The position numbers and the translations under genes are program-made. Of a stretch of DNA of 64,000 bases, positions 7,614 through 17,400 are shown one piece after another; position 1 is the stretch's first letter, and each line of letters starts with the position of its first letter. This stretch comes from Cytobacillus sp. NJ13. GTDB taxonomy: Bacteria > Bacillota > Bacilli > Bacillales > Cytobacillaceae. The notes under the pieces are model-generated. The model was not told where the DNA came from, ran no database searches, and saw only the letters and a list, made by a program, of their open reading frames with translations. The stretch is taken from the NCBI GenBank assembly GCA_030348385.1, contig JAUCFP010000006.1, positions 2,286,001-2,350,000 of the forward strand, given 5' to 3'.

Positions 7614-8305
7614 TTCGTCTCCTTTAATACATAACCTACTCCGCGGATTGTATGGATAAGAGAAGGCATCTCAGGCAAGTCTATTTTCTTGCGCAAATAC
7701 CTGATATAGACATCAACAACATTTGTGTCCCCCAAAAAGTCATATCCCCAAACGGCGTCCAAAATCTGTTCCCTGTTCAGGACCTGCCTTTTATTTGTCA
7801 TTAAATAAACAAGTAAATCAAATTCTCTTGGGGTGAGTTCAATGTGCTGAACTCCCCGGCTGACTTCTCTTGTTTTTTCATTGAGCTTTAAATCCGACAC
7901 TTCCAGACAGTCATGAACTGCAGGTTCCTCTGTACCTGCTGACTTTATTCTTAGTGCAGCTCGTATCCTGGCAAGCAGCTCTTCAATTTGAAAAGGTTTT
8001 GTTATGTAATCATTCGCACCCAAGTCTAAACCAGAAACTTTATCTTCCACTGAGCTTTTAGCTGTCAGGAGCAAAATGGGGGTCTGTTTATCCTTGCTGC
8101 GAATTCTTCGCAGTATTTCTATTCCGCTAAACCCAGGAAGCATGATATCCAGAATAATTAAGTCCCAGCTTCCAGTCCGGTATAACTCCATTGCCTGATA
8201 ACCATCCATTGCTTTTGTCACTTGATAGCCCTCGAATTCAAGTTCAATTTCCAGAAGCCTCGCAATTTTAGCTTCATCCTCCGCAACAAGAATTGATTCC
8301 TTCAA
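7610..8305 (-). CDS. OmpR-family response regulator
   Basis: Receiver domain at residues 4-115 (ILVAEDEAK, phospho-Asp in LIILDIMLPG near 53, Lys in TKPF near 103), then a winged-helix DNA-binding domain (ELTPREFDLLVYL; VVDVYIRYLRKKID). I chose the TTG at 8305, with GGGGAG nine bases upstream; this removes an unsupported 14-residue extension. It overlaps the kinase gene by four bases. Expected to control this operon and its PepSY genes. Length (231) is normal. Confidence 0.92.
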   Translation of the reverse strand: MKESILVAEDEAKIARLLEIELEFEGYQVTKAMDGYQAMELYRTGSWDLIILDIMLPGFSGIEILRRIRSKDKQTPILLLTAKSSVEDKVSGLDLGANDYITKPFQIEELLARIRAALRIKSAGTEEPAVHDCLEVSDLKLNEKTREVSRGVQHIELTPREFDLLVYLMTNKRQVLNREQILDAVWGYDFLGDTNVVDVYIRYLRKKIDLPEMPSLIHTIRGVGYVLKETK

Positions 8306-8410
8306 AAAACTCACTCCCCATATTTGACGGTAATATTCATAATCCAAGATTATCAGAAAAATATTTTTTTATCATTATTTTAAATAAGGAGTTTGTTTGC
8401 CAAATACAAT

Positions 8411-8434
8411 GAAAAAAGCCCCCGAAGGAGCTTA
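8411..8434 (-). terminator. Terminator of yhdC
   Basis: AGCTCC/GGGGCT hairpin and a T tract on the minus strand, overlapping the stop codon. Confidence 0.7.
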
Positions 8435-8749
8435 CTGTGTTTTTCTCTCTACAGATAGGCTAACCGCTTTGTTATCCTTAAGGTTATGTGTGACACTAAC
8501 CAGCACGGTTACAGGTTTCCCATCTTCCTTTACAGAAAAAGTGAAGGTGTCTGTCACATCTGTTTCGGTCACTTTTTTCCTTCCTCCATACTGATAATCC
8601 ACTACTTCTTCCCCAGGATAGTCTTCCTTAACAACTGCGATGGCAATTCTCCCATACTTTTCATAATCCGGTTTTTGGACAGCTCCTGCCAATGAGCCTC
8701 CCCCGGCTAATAAACAAACCAGCATAAACATCGATAAATACTTTTTCAT
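8432..8749 (-). CDS. yhdC: Secreted DUF3889 protein (YqzG/YhdC family)
   Basis: 105 residues from the ATG at 8749 (GGAGG five bases upstream). A signal peptide (KKYLSMFMLVCLLAGGGSLAGAV) precedes a roughly 80-residue mature domain (KPDYEKYGRIAIAVVKEDYP, then YQYGGRKKVTETDVTDTF) typical of DUF3889. The function is unknown. The neighbours yhdB and yhdA are also in the B. subtilis order, which supports the yhdC assignment over its paralogue yqzG. Confidence 0.8.
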   Translation of the reverse strand: MKKYLSMFMLVCLLAGGGSLAGAVQKPDYEKYGRIAIAVVKEDYPGEEVVDYQYGGRKKVTETDVTDTFTFSVKEDGKPVTVLVSVTHNLKDNKAVSLSVERKTQ

Positions 8750-8954
8750 GATATCCTCCAAAGCATGTGTCGTTAATTATATTTTTGGCTCAGTCTTCAA
8801 TTTTATGTATGGAATTGTCTTATAAATGGATGTGGCCAATATACAGGTAAATGATGAAAACCCTTGTAATTCAACAAGTCCAAGATTTACTTCGAAATAA
8901 AATTCAGCATCATCATAAACTATAATCAACTCCTGAAAGAGGAGGAGAGGACAA

Positions 8955-9209
8955 ATGAATAAAGTGGATTATGACCGGGCGCTATATTATACGCACCGGT
9001 CAGAATGGGATAACCTGCTGATACTGATGGTCAGAACAGATGATCAATTTCTTTCGAAGAAGATCGAACATTTTCTTCATGCCTACAACTTCGAAAAAGA
9101 CTATTCTGTCATTGAGAAACATTTATATTCACTGCTGAGATATATTGACCATGCCAATGAATTATCGGAAAAACAGCTGCCAAACACTGTATTTTATGAA
9201 CTAACCTAA
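8955..9209 (+). CDS. yhdB: YhdB-like small protein
   Basis: An 84-residue soluble protein (RALYYTHRSEWDNLLILM, HFLHAYNFEKDY) resembling B. subtilis YhdB, of unknown function. It has no signal or membrane segment. The ribosome site is GAGGAGAGG upstream of the ATG. It lies between yhdC and yhdA, as in B. subtilis, and is the only plus-strand gene of the trio. Confidence 0.78.
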   Translation: MNKVDYDRALYYTHRSEWDNLLILMVRTDDQFLSKKIEHFLHAYNFEKDYSVIEKHLYSLLRYIDHANELSEKQLPNTVFYELT

Positions 9210-9228
9210 TAAAAGAATTCCACCAATA

Positions 9229-9262
9229 ATAAAAACACGGATTTTTTGGTCCGTGTTTTTTT
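9229..9262. terminator. Bidirectional terminator between yhdB and azr
   Basis: AAAAACACGGA/TCCGTGTTTTT hairpin with A and T tracts on the two sides, serving two convergent genes. Confidence 0.9.
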
Positions 9263-9269
9263 ATTTTTA

Positions 9270-9809
9270 TTATTTTAATTCCTGCTTAATTTGACCATAT
9301 GCCTTCATATATACCTGAAGTTCTTTCATTAACCCCTCAACAAGCTGGGCAGGTTCCTCATAAAGGCCATCATTTTCATAATCAAAACAATGCGGATCCA
9401 GGACCAGCTGTTTAGGAATGACATTGGCATATACACCTCTGCCGGCAATTCTTAAATTATTCAGGGCATTGATGCCGCCTTTTCCGCCTCCTGCCACAAC
9501 CAGTAAGCCAACTGGCTTATGGGCAAATTGCTCACTTCCGAGAAAATCCAGCGCATTTTTTAGAGCTCCGCTCATGGCACTGTGGTACTCAGGGGAAGCA
9601 AGAATGACCCCATCAGAGTCTGCAATTTGCTGACGCAGCTTTTTAACGGCAGGCAGCTGATATTGATCTTCTGTTCCATTATATAAAGGAATTTCTCCAA
9701 GACTTAAATCGATCAGTTCAGCATTATATTTCCTTGCAATATAACGAGAGGCTATTCCCGTTCTTCCCTTCAATCGCGGGCTTCCATTAATAATTGTAAG
9801 CTTCATCAT
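9270..9809 (-). CDS. azr: NADPH-dependent FMN azoreductase (Azr/YhdA)
   Basis: 179 residues from the ATG at 9809 (AAGGAG five bases upstream; a second ATG follows directly). A flavodoxin-like NADPH-dependent FMN reductase: phosphate-binding loop NGSPRLKGRTG (5-17), SPEYHSAMSGALKNALDFL near 75, and GGGKGGINALNN near 105. These match B. subtilis YhdA, a FMN-bound azobenzene and quinone reductase. It reduces azo dyes, quinones or flavins with NADPH in the cytoplasm; the physiological substrate is uncertain. Confidence 0.9.
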   Translation of the reverse strand: MMKLTIINGSPRLKGRTGIASRYIARKYNAELIDLSLGEIPLYNGTEDQYQLPAVKKLRQQIADSDGVILASPEYHSAMSGALKNALDFLGSEQFAHKPVGLLVVAGGGKGGINALNNLRIAGRGVYANVIPKQLVLDPHCFDYENDGLYEEPAQLVEGLMKELQVYMKAYGQIKQELK

Positions 9810-9945
9810 AAACTCTCCTTTTAGTCCTATATTCTTTAGTATATAGAAACATGCGTTTATAAACATCGTCAGTATGGCTGAGTTTTATAATGCTTATCTT
9901 AGGTCTAATTCAGTAAATATCTTCTGCAACTTTTGGATGAGTTTT

Positions 9946-10593
9946 TTAGTCTTCCTCTGCAATACCATGACGCACTGCATAAAGTGCTGCCTGTGTCCTG
10001 TCTGCGAGATCCAATTTGGACAGCAGGTTGGAAACATGGGTTTTGACTGTTTTCTCTGTTATATAAAGGGATGAAGCAATTTCTTTATTGCTTTTCCCTT
10101 TTGCAATCTCCCGCAGAACCTCCAGCTCTCTCTTTGTCAGTTCTTCCAGCGGCTGTCTTTCAGTACTGTTTTTATTCGTTAAATGTGTGAGCAGATGGGA
10201 GGTCGCTTTTGGATGCAGCTGGTTTTCCCCTTTCATCAGCTGGATAATTGCCTGAACAAGAATATCCGGCTCAATGTCCTTCAGTTGATATCCTGAGGCC
10301 CCCGCCTCAATTGCCGGAATCACATGATCCTGATCTGAAAAACTTGTGAGTATCATGATCTTCACTTCAGGGCAGCTCGCTTTAATTTGCCTTGTGGCTT
10401 CAATACCATTCATAACAGGCATATCCAAGTCCATTAATACCACATCAGGCTGGTTCGTTTGCATCATCTCAACAGCTTCACGGCCATTTTTTGCTTCTCC
10501 GATGATTTCTATTTCCGACTGTGTTTTGAGAAAAAATACAAGACCCCTTCTTACAACATGATGATCGTCCGCTATTAAAACCTTGATGGCCAT
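9946..10593 (-). CDS. yhcZ: NarL/LuxR-family response regulator (YhcZ-like)
   Basis: 215 residues: receiver (VLIADDHHVVRRGL at 5, phospho-Asp in VVLMDLDMP near 55, K in the YQLKD region) and a C-terminal LuxR-type helix-turn-helix (LTKRELEVLREIAKGKSNKEIA; TVKTHVSNLLSKL). It lies immediately after the cognate kinase gene, with one stop-to-start step, as in B. subtilis yhcY-yhcZ. The target genes are unknown. No clear terminator was seen after it. Confidence 0.9.
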   Translation of the reverse strand: MAIKVLIADDHHVVRRGLVFFLKTQSEIEIIGEAKNGREAVEMMQTNQPDVVLMDLDMPVMNGIEATRQIKASCPEVKIMILTSFSDQDHVIPAIEAGASGYQLKDIEPDILVQAIIQLMKGENQLHPKATSHLLTHLTNKNSTERQPLEELTKRELEVLREIAKGKSNKEIASSLYITEKTVKTHVSNLLSKLDLADRTQAALYAVRHGIAEED

Positions 10594-11724
10594 CTATTTC
10601 CCTCCCTTTTCCAAAGGAATGATAATTTCAATATTCGTTCCTTTGTTTGGCTCTGTTTTTAATTTAAATGAACCGTTCAGTGCTTCCGTCCTTTTCTTCA
10701 TGCTTTTGAGGCCGAGTGAAGGGATATCGTTTTCACGATAATGAAACCCTCTGCCGCAATCGGAAATCACCATTGCAACTGTTTTTTCATCCACTGTCAG
10801 TGCTAAATCTGCTGTTGATCCACCAGAGTGTTTTTTGCAATTTGCCAGTGCTTCCTGGCCAATTCTCCAAAGTGTCTCTTCAACTTTTCCGGGCAGACAG
10901 ATCACACCTTTTACTCTTGAATTGAGCGTCAGCCCAAGCATTTGGCTGTAGGTCTGCATAGCACATACAATCCCATTTTCCAGCCCGCGGGGTTTCAGCT
11001 GCCAGATAAGTGCCCTCATCTCGCTTAAAGCTTCCTGTGCGAGATCCTGCATGTAGGAAAAGGTCTCTTTAATTTCAGGATTATCAGTCATTTCAGCCCC
11101 TCCTCTCGCCGTTAAGCTTAAGGAGAACAAAAGCTGGTTGACTGAATCATGCAGGTCCCTTGCCAGCCTGTTTCTTTCCGCAGCAAGAGCCGTCTCCTGT
11201 TCCAGCTGTGTCAGCTTGATTCGTTTTATAGCCGTTCCGATTTGAAAAGCCACTGATTCCAGTAAAGCCAATTCTTCAGGTGAAAAATGGGTTTTATCAG
11301 GTGAGCCAATATTAAGTATCCCGAACTTTTCTTCCCCTGCTCTCAGCGGTACGGAGGCATGATGGGTAAGCCCCTTGGTATCCTTTCTTTGCTCGGCAAT
11401 GGCATCTTCTATCCTTTTGCATTCAATAATGTTCGAAGCTTTATTTAATCTGCCGTCATTATAGCGGTCAAGACACCAGCAGTCTCCCTTGCACATCGGT
11501 CTGCAGTTATCCGCGGAAAGGGCAGGGGGCAGTTTCTCTTCTGCTGCCAGGCGAAACTCCCCTTGGCTATCGATTAGAAATACCCATCCCGTTTCAAGAC
11601 CGGTAATATGAAGCAATTTCTGCAGAACCTCCTTTAGAAGGGAATCAATTTCCGTTCCTTCATTCAATATTTCTGCTATTTCTTTTAAAATTCTGATTTC
11701 AGATTGCCTTTTTTCCCCTAACAC
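10594..11724 (-). CDS. yhcY: GAF-domain sensor histidine kinase (YhcY-like)
   Basis: 376 residues from the GTG at 11724 (GGGGG six bases upstream); the longer reading to 11796 has no ribosome site. A GAF domain (about 25-165) contains a Cys-rich stretch (CRPMCKGDCWCLD), followed by a HisKA_3 dimerisation domain with ARDLHDSVNQLLF (acceptor His) and HATPase_c (SDCGRGF, GLKSMKKRTEAL). There are no membrane helices, so it is a cytoplasmic sensor. The cluster of cysteines could bind a redox signal or metal; this is inference. Same neighbours as B. subtilis yhcY. Confidence 0.88.
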   Translation of the reverse strand: MLGEKRQSEIRILKEIAEILNEGTEIDSLLKEVLQKLLHITGLETGWVFLIDSQGEFRLAAEEKLPPALSADNCRPMCKGDCWCLDRYNDGRLNKASNIIECKRIEDAIAEQRKDTKGLTHHASVPLRAGEEKFGILNIGSPDKTHFSPEELALLESVAFQIGTAIKRIKLTQLEQETALAAERNRLARDLHDSVNQLLFSLSLTARGGAEMTDNPEIKETFSYMQDLAQEALSEMRALIWQLKPRGLENGIVCAMQTYSQMLGLTLNSRVKGVICLPGKVEETLWRIGQEALANCKKHSGGSTADLALTVDEKTVAMVISDCGRGFHYRENDIPSLGLKSMKKRTEALNGSFKLKTEPNKGTNIEIIIPLEKGGK

Positions 11725-11833
11725 CCTTATCCCCCTTGGAACTTTCATAATATGTACTTTTATTATATAACTTTTATTCCCTTTCTTCCTTGGCATTTGG
11801 GAGGAAGCGGCCTGCGACTAAAGTTGTAGACAG

Positions 11834-11865
11834 AAAAAACACCGAAGAGCAGGCCTCTTCGGTGC
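11834..11865 (-). terminator. Terminator of pgcA
   Basis: GCACCGAAGAG/CTCTTCGGTGT hairpin followed by a T6 tract on the minus strand. Confidence 0.9.
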
Positions 11866-11940
11866 ATCTATTATGCAAATGGATAGCTGGTAAGTTTCAT
11901 GCCCTTGCTTTCTGGCTAATAACATTCTGGATGTTTAACG

Positions 11941-13686
11941 CTATTTTTTTACTGAACTGCCCATTCTTTCTTCTACGATCTGCATAAATTCTTTTTGGAC
12001 AGATTCCAGTTTTTCCTTGCTGCTGGCTAATGAAGAGGCACTGATTCCAAAGTAGAATTTAATTTTCGGTTCTGTGCCAGATGGCCTTAGGCAGATCCAG
12101 GTCCCATCTTCGAAGAAATACTTAATAACATTAGACTTCGGCAGTTCAATTACTTTCTCCATTCCATCTGCTTCAGTTCTGATTCCTGTTAAGTAGTCTT
12201 CAACAGCCTGGACCTTCATTCCTTGAAGGTCCTTTATTGGATTGGCACGGAAGGATGCCAGGGTCTGCTGGATTTTTTCTGCTCCTTCAATTCCTTTTAG
12301 AGTCATTGATTTTAACCCTTCAAGGAAATAACCATATTCGTCAAATAAGCTGAGCAATGCATCATAAAGGGACATGTCTCTCTTTTTATAAAAAGCAGCC
12401 ATTTCCGCAGCAAGCAATGCCGCTTGGATAGCATCTTTATCCCTTGCAAAGTCGCCGATAAGATAGCCATAGCTTTCCTCATACCCAAACAGGAAGCTGT
12501 ATTCACCAGTCTCCTCGTATTCCTTGATTTTTTCTGCAATAAACTTAAAGCCTGTTAAAACATCGATGGTTTCTACGCCAAAAGATGATGCAACCCTGCG
12601 TCCAAATTCAGATGTAACGATCGTTTTTAACATGATGCCATTGTCAGGCAGTGTATTCTTCTCTTTCTTCTGAGAAAGTATGTAGTGAAGCAGCAGCGCA
12701 CCTGTCTGATTTCCTGTCAAAAGAACATAGTCACCATCTTTGTTTTTTGCAGCGATGCCAAGACGATCAGCGTCTGGGTCTGTAGCAATTAATATATCTG
12801 CATTTGTTTCTCTTCCATCTCTCATGGCCAGCTCAAATGCAATTTTTTCCTCTGGATTAGGACTCTTTACTGTTGAAAACTCAGGATCAGGGAGCTCCTG
12901 TTCCTTCACTACATGCACATGTTCATAGCCCAAAGCGGCCAAAGCCTCTCTAACTGGCTTGTTGGCTGTACCGTGCAGAGGTGTAAAAACTACATGAACA
13001 TCCGTTTCATTTGCCGCATCAGGGTTCTCCGAAATGGTAAGGAGCTGCTTCTGATAGGCCTGATCAACTGTAGTTCCAATCATTGTGATTAGGCCTTTTT
13101 CCTTTAAACTGTCCTCGTCCATCACTTCAATAATCAATTCGTTTTCTATTTCATTTACTTTGCGGATAACAATATCAGCTTCAGCAGGAGTCAGCTGAGC
13201 ACCGTCCGATCCATACACCTTATAGCCATTGTATTCCGGAGGATTATGGCTTGCTGTCACGACTATCCCTGCATACGCATGCAGGTAACGTACTGCGAAT
13301 GAAAGTTCAGGTGTTGGGCGGAGTTCGTCAAATACATATGTCTGAATGCCCCTGCTGGCAAGTGTTTTAGCCGCTTCCATTGCAAATTCCGGGGACATGT
13401 GGCGTGAATCATATGCAATTGCCACCCCTCTGTTCTTTGCATCCAATCCTTTTTCTTCTATGTATGCGGCAAGCCCCGCAGATGCCTTGCGGACTGTATA
13501 TATATTCATGCGGTTTGTTCCCGGTCCTATTTCCCCGCGCATACCGCCTGTTCCAAATTCCAGCCCCTTATAAAACGCTTCTTCAAGGAGCTTTTCATTT
13601 CCCTGCAGACGTTTTAGCTGTTCCAGTAATTCACTGTCCAAATTCTCATGGTTTACCCATCGATCTGCCGCTGTCTTCCATTCCAT
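11941..13686 (-). CDS. pgcA: Phospho-sugar mutase, alpha-phosphoglucomutase PgcA
   Basis: A 581-residue alpha-D-phosphohexomutase of four domains: active-site phosphoserine loop [14 protein letters not shown] (near 143), metal-binding DPDADRLG (near 305), sugar loop GYEESYG (near 398) and phosphate loop [12 protein letters not shown] (near 530). It interconverts glucose 6-phosphate and glucose 1-phosphate, feeding UDP-glucose for glycolipids and teichoic acid. B. subtilis pgcA lies next to yhcY, as here. The start has an AGGAGG-like site. Own terminator. Confidence 0.93.
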   Translation of the reverse strand: MEWKTAADRWVNHENLDSELLEQLKRLQGNEKLLEEAFYKGLEFGTGGMRGEIGPGTNRMNIYTVRKASAGLAAYIEEKGLDAKNRGVAIAYDSRHMSPEFAMEAAKTLASRGIQTYVFDELRPTPELSFAVRYLHAYAGIVVTASHNPPEYNGYKVYGSDGAQLTPAEADIVIRKVNEIENELIIEVMDEDSLKEKGLITMIGTTVDQAYQKQLLTISENPDAANETDVHVVFTPLHGTANKPVREALAALGYEHVHVVKEQELPDPEFSTVKSPNPEEKIAFELAMRDGRETNADILIATDPDADRLGIAAKNKDGDYVLLTGNQTGALLLHYILSQKKEKNTLPDNGIMLKTIVTSEFGRRVASSFGVETIDVLTGFKFIAEKIKEYEETGEYSFLFGYEESYGYLIGDFARDKDAIQAALLAAEMAAFYKKRDMSLYDALLSLFDEYGYFLEGLKSMTLKGIEGAEKIQQTLASFRANPIKDLQGMKVQAVEDYLTGIRTEADGMEKVIELPKSNVIKYFFEDGTWICLRPSGTEPKIKFYFGISASSLASSKEKLESVQKEFMQIVEERMGSSVKK

Positions 13687-13811
13687 TGTATGACCTCCTA
13701 AAAAAGCTTCTTCATATCCTTTTCGTGTTCCAGGCGGATATTCCTCTTAAAAACATCCGAGTTATTTTGACAAAATTCACCCTAAGATTATGTATGCTTC
13801 CGCTGAAAAGC

Positions 13812-13839
13812 ATTGAGCGCCAGTTGAAAGGCGCTCAAT
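13812..13839 (-). terminator. Probable terminator of yhcX
   Basis: Perfect ATTGAGCGCC/GGCGCTCAAT hairpin just after the yhcX stop. The T tract is short (GCTTTTC), so termination strength is uncertain. Confidence 0.6.
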
Positions 13840-13852
13840 CTGCAACTATATA

Positions 13853-15391
13853 TTACTTCTTATATTTAATGCTGTAAATATCATGCCTGCGGTCTTTTAG
13901 CTGGCGCACCGTGCCATCCTGTCTTTGCCGGCGGAGAATTTCCAGATCAACATCACCGATCAGGACCATTTCAATATTTGGATTGGTCTCTCCCACAATG
14001 CCATCCCTTGCAAACTCAAAATCAGATGGTGCAAATATGGCAGACTGTGCATATTGAATATCCATATTCTCAGTTTGCGGAAGATTGCCCACCGTTCCTG
14101 AAATAACCGTGTATATCTGATTTTCAACAGCGCGCGCCTGAGCACAATAGCGTACCCGCAAATATCCTTGGCGATCTTCAGTACAGAAAGGTGTAAATAT
14201 AATTTTTGCACCTTTATCAGTCGCAATTCTAGCCAGCTCAGGAAATTCGATGTCATAGCAAATTTGGATGGCTATTTTTCCGCAATCCGTATCAAATACT
14301 TTTACTTCGTCCCCGCGGCTGATCCCCCACCATTTGCGCTCATTTGGCGTAATGTGGAGCTTATACTGCTTTTCAATCGTTCCATCGCGGCGGAAAAGAT
14401 AAGCGATATTATAAATCTCATCATCATCTTCTTTAACAAAATGAGAGCCGCCAATTATATTGATATTATACCTGACTGCCAAATCCGTAAACAACTCGAT
14501 ATATTGCTCAGTGTATTCCGTCAGCTTCCTGACCGCAAGGCTCGGTGACCGTTCGTCCAGAAAGGACATTAGCTGAGCGGTAAATAACTCGGGAAATACT
14601 GCAAAGTCAGAACCGGAATCAGAAGCAACATCTGTAAAATATTCCACCTGATGGGCAAATTCATCGAAGGATTTAATCTGCCGCATTAAATATTGCACCA
14701 CGCATATACGGACCGGGTAACTTGTTTTGTAAAAGCGCTTGGTCATTGGCCTGTAATCAACATTATTCCATTCCATCAGCGTTGCATATTTATTAGACTG
14801 CACATCATCAGGCAAATAGTTCGGGTTAATCCTCATCAGGATAAAGCCATTTAGGAGCTGAAAGGATAAAACCGGGTCATAGATTTTATGAAGTGAGACC
14901 TCGTTCACATACTCACGCGGGTTCATTTCTTTGGCGTATTTATGATAATTTGGAATTCGCCCCCCTATGATGATACTTTTTAAGTTTAAAGATCTGACAA
15001 GCTCTTTTCTCTCCTCATAAAGGCGGTGGCCAATTTTCATTCTGCGGTAATCCGGATGAACCATTACTTCTATTCCATAAAGGTTATAGCCTTCCGGATT
15101 ATGGTTTGTTATGTATCCTTTATCTGTTACATCATCCCAGGAATGACGATCATCATATTCATCAAAATTAATAATAAGGCTTGAGCACGAACCAATGATT
15201 TCCCCATCATATTCTGCAACAAACTGGCCTTCGGGGAAAATATCCAGATGGCTTTCAAGCTGATCCTTCTTCCATGGTATCATGCCGGGGAAACAGAGCT
15301 CCTGCAGGGCGATGATATGATCTATATCTGAATGCCGTGTATTTCTGATAATCATTTTTTTCTCAAACTTCTTTAAATCAAGCTTTGTCAA
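13853..15391 (-). CDS. yhcX: GNAT-nitrilase fusion hydrolase (YhcX)
   Basis: 512 residues fusing an N-terminal GNAT acetyltransferase (14-210; IIRNTRHSDID, VHPDYRRMKIGHRLYEER) to a C-N hydrolase/nitrilase domain (about 230-495) with the Glu-Lys-Cys triad: FPELF, HITPNERKWWGI and IQICYDIEFPE. The length and fusion match B. subtilis YhcX (513). The nitrilase half should hydrolyse an amide or nitrile; the substrate is unknown. The start is a TTG with AAGGAG ten bases upstream. The glp genes that separate yhcX from pgcA in B. subtilis are absent here. Confidence 0.9.
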   Translation of the reverse strand: MTKLDLKKFEKKMIIRNTRHSDIDHIIALQELCFPGMIPWKKDQLESHLDIFPEGQFVAEYDGEIIGSCSSLIINFDEYDDRHSWDDVTDKGYITNHNPEGYNLYGIEVMVHPDYRRMKIGHRLYEERKELVRSLNLKSIIIGGRIPNYHKYAKEMNPREYVNEVSLHKIYDPVLSFQLLNGFILMRINPNYLPDDVQSNKYATLMEWNNVDYRPMTKRFYKTSYPVRICVVQYLMRQIKSFDEFAHQVEYFTDVASDSGSDFAVFPELFTAQLMSFLDERSPSLAVRKLTEYTEQYIELFTDLAVRYNINIIGGSHFVKEDDDEIYNIAYLFRRDGTIEKQYKLHITPNERKWWGISRGDEVKVFDTDCGKIAIQICYDIEFPELARIATDKGAKIIFTPFCTEDRQGYLRVRYCAQARAVENQIYTVISGTVGNLPQTENMDIQYAQSAIFAPSDFEFARDGIVGETNPNIEMVLIGDVDLEILRRQRQDGTVRQLKDRRHDIYSIKYKK

Positions 15392-15717
15392 TGGTGGTGC
15401 ACTCCTTTTGGAAATTATAATTATCCTGGGAGCTGATAAGAAAGTTCAGCCTCTCCAGTGATATACAGGTCTTTTCCCTTTTTTACTGCATTCATAACAC
15501 CCTCTGAATTTTCTTAGCCAATTACCCTCTTTTTCTTATCTTGCGTCTTTTCCTTCATATATATTTCTATAAAGGTGATTGAATATCCCCTGTTCCTTGC
15601 TAATACCATTTCAATATTACAAATTCACTATTTCTGATGTTCCTTTGAACATGTTAATTTACAAGGGATGTCCAATAGCTTTATAATTTTAGAGTACATT
15701 TTAATAAGGAGATTATT
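15392..15717. other. Intergenic region between yhcX and bdbC
   Basis: Divergent control region for yhcX (minus) and bdbC (plus). It holds a 24-codon minus-strand frame (ATG near 15494 preceded by GAGGGTG) that I cannot assign. Nothing else is convincing. Confidence 0.35.
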
Positions 15718-16158
15718 ATGGAGAAAAGACAAACAGACCGGCGGGAGAATTTGCTGTTTATTGCCTGGGCAGCATCGATTCTGGCCATGTTCGGCAGCCT
15801 TTATTTTTCGGAAATCAGGCAATATGAGCCTTGCGAGCTTTGCTGGTATCAAAGGATTATCATGTACCCATTTGCTGTCATATTAGGCTTGGCTGTTGTT
15901 AAGAAAGATTATCGCATCAGCCTTTATACGATGGTGTTATCTGCAGTTGGAGCAGGAATTTCTATCTACCACTACTCCATTCAGAAAATTTCATTTATGG
16001 CTGACCATGCAGCATCATGCGGGAGAGTTCCCTGTACAGGGCAATATATTAATTGGCTTGGATTCATCACGATTCCGTTTTTAGCATTGACAGCTTTTAT
16101 AATTATTTTTATTTGCAGTTATCTTGTCTGGAAGAAAACCAAGGAGGTAGCAGAATAA
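15718..16158 (+). CDS. bdbC: Disulfide bond formation protein B (BdbC-like)
   Basis: A 146-residue DsbB-family membrane protein with four transmembrane helices (about 12-30, 42-58, 67-85 and 113-137). The two outward cysteine pairs are present: CELC near 40 and CGRVPC near 101. It re-oxidises thiol oxidases by passing electrons to the quinone pool. The stop overlaps the next ATG (TAATG), so it is translationally coupled to a thioredoxin-like protein, the expected partner. An AAGGAG ribosome site is present. Confidence 0.93.
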   Translation: MEKRQTDRRENLLFIAWAASILAMFGSLYFSEIRQYEPCELCWYQRIIMYPFAVILGLAVVKKDYRISLYTMVLSAVGAGISIYHYSIQKISFMADHAASCGRVPCTGQYINWLGFITIPFLALTAFIIIFICSYLVWKKTKEVAE

Positions 16159-16628
16159 TGAAAAAGGTCATTATTTTTCTTGCAATTATCGTTGCGTTAT
16201 TCGCGGCGGTTGGAATCTTAACTAAAATGCAAAATGAAGAAAAAGTTTCTGGGAATAATCCATATGAAAAGGATTCACTTCATCCTGAAACAGTCAAACA
16301 GCTTGAAGACCCAAATTATCAAAATCTGATTCTTCCTGAAGAATTGGACAAAAAGTTAAATGAAAATGAAGATGCAACTGTGTATTTTTATAGCCCGACA
16401 TGCCCTCATTGTCAGAGGACAACTCCTATTGTGTCTCCGCTTACAGAAGATATGGGAATTGATCTGGTTCAATTCAACCTGCTTGAATTTGAAGACGGCT
16501 GGGACAATTACGGAATTAAGGAGACTCCAACAATTGTTCAATTTAAAGACGGCAAAGAGGTTAACAGAATTACTGGTTACCAGGAAAAAGAAGTCTTTGA
16601 ACAATGGTTTAATGAGAATTCGAAATAA
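16158..16628 (+). CDS. Membrane-anchored thioredoxin-like thiol oxidase
   Basis: 156 residues: an N-terminal hydrophobic helix (KVIIFLAIIVALFAAVGIL), then a thioredoxin fold (about 55-153) with active site SPTCPHCQ near 81 and a cis-Pro in ETPTIVQF. It is predicted to sit outside the membrane and form or shuffle disulfides in exported proteins, re-oxidised by the BdbC encoded one base upstream. The CPHC motif is typical of DsbA-type oxidases. It starts at the ATG at 16158, with AAGGAGG ten bases before. Confidence 0.9.
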   Translation: MKKVIIFLAIIVALFAAVGILTKMQNEEKVSGNNPYEKDSLHPETVKQLEDPNYQNLILPEELDKKLNENEDATVYFYSPTCPHCQRTTPIVSPLTEDMGIDLVQFNLLEFEDGWDNYGIKETPTIVQFKDGKEVNRITGYQEKEVFEQWFNENSK

Positions 16629-16629
16629 C

Positions 16630-16662
16630 CAAAAACGCCTGCGGCTGCAGGCGTTTTTTTAT
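16630..16662. terminator. Bidirectional terminator
   Basis: AACGCCTGC/GCAGGCGTT hairpin followed by T7, between the thioredoxin-like gene and the convergent yhcU. Confidence 0.9.
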
Positions 16663-17057
16663 ACGAGCATTTCATTTGCGGCTTTGGCGTAGACACTGAA
16701 CAGATTATTCCGCGGCATCCTTTCTCCGCAAAAATGACTGTAGTCGAATGGGAATGACAAACCGAATTCTTGAAGTATTTGAACATTTTTGACGAAAATC
16801 ATTTCATATTTGTCATTCATCTGCCGGGATTCCAGAATAGCCATTAGCGTCTGCAGTCCTGCTATAACCTGGTAAGCCTCCTTTAATGTTCCGAAGTATT
16901 CAAAGTGCCGTGTAGAAGTATGTAAAATCTTCTGCTGTTCAAATTCTCTTATGTCATCATCTGTGAAATAAAGAGGTAACACATTTGAATAGAATTTTCT
17001 AATTAATTCTTGAATTTTTTGTTCCTGATCAGGAGTTGATGCAAATACAACTTTCAC
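16659..17057 (-). CDS. yhcU: YhcU-like protein (DUF5365)
   Basis: 132 residues from the GTG at 17057, with AAGGTGGG six bases upstream; upstream extension to 17207 has no ribosome site. It begins KVVFASTPDQEQKIQELI and has no signal or membrane segment. The length and position beside yhcT agree with B. subtilis YhcU, of unknown function. Possible alternative start further upstream is unlikely. Confidence 0.75.
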   Translation of the reverse strand: MKVVFASTPDQEQKIQELIRKFYSNVLPLYFTDDDIREFEQQKILHTSTRHFEYFGTLKEAYQVIAGLQTLMAILESRQMNDKYEMIFVKNVQILQEFGLSFPFDYSHFCGERMPRNNLFSVYAKAANEMLV

Positions 17058-17400
17058 TGATAACCCACCTTTGTAATCCTTGTAATCAGTTCGTAATATA
17101 TACATAAGAATATCATATTCTGAAAGCCCTTTAGGGTGGTAATTATACCCATGGAGTAGGAATTTGTTTACATTTATCCCTCCTGAGGAAATAGATGGCA
17201 CAGGCATAATGCTTTATAATTGGTTCTAAAGTTCTATATTAACTTCATTTTCAGCAAAATAAAAGGTGATTTTGAATATTACGATAATATTTTGTGAATA
17301 CCTATTCCTTTTATCAGCTGTTTTTAAAGGCTAATATATTATTGTAATTAATTTATATGTATAAAAGTCACGATTATTCAATCAGGATAAGGAGCAATTT
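17058..17400. other. Intergenic region between yhcU and yhcT
   Basis: AT-rich divergent spacer carrying the control regions of yhcU (minus) and yhcT (plus, AAGGAG before its ATG). I see no further gene or RNA. Confidence 0.4.
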
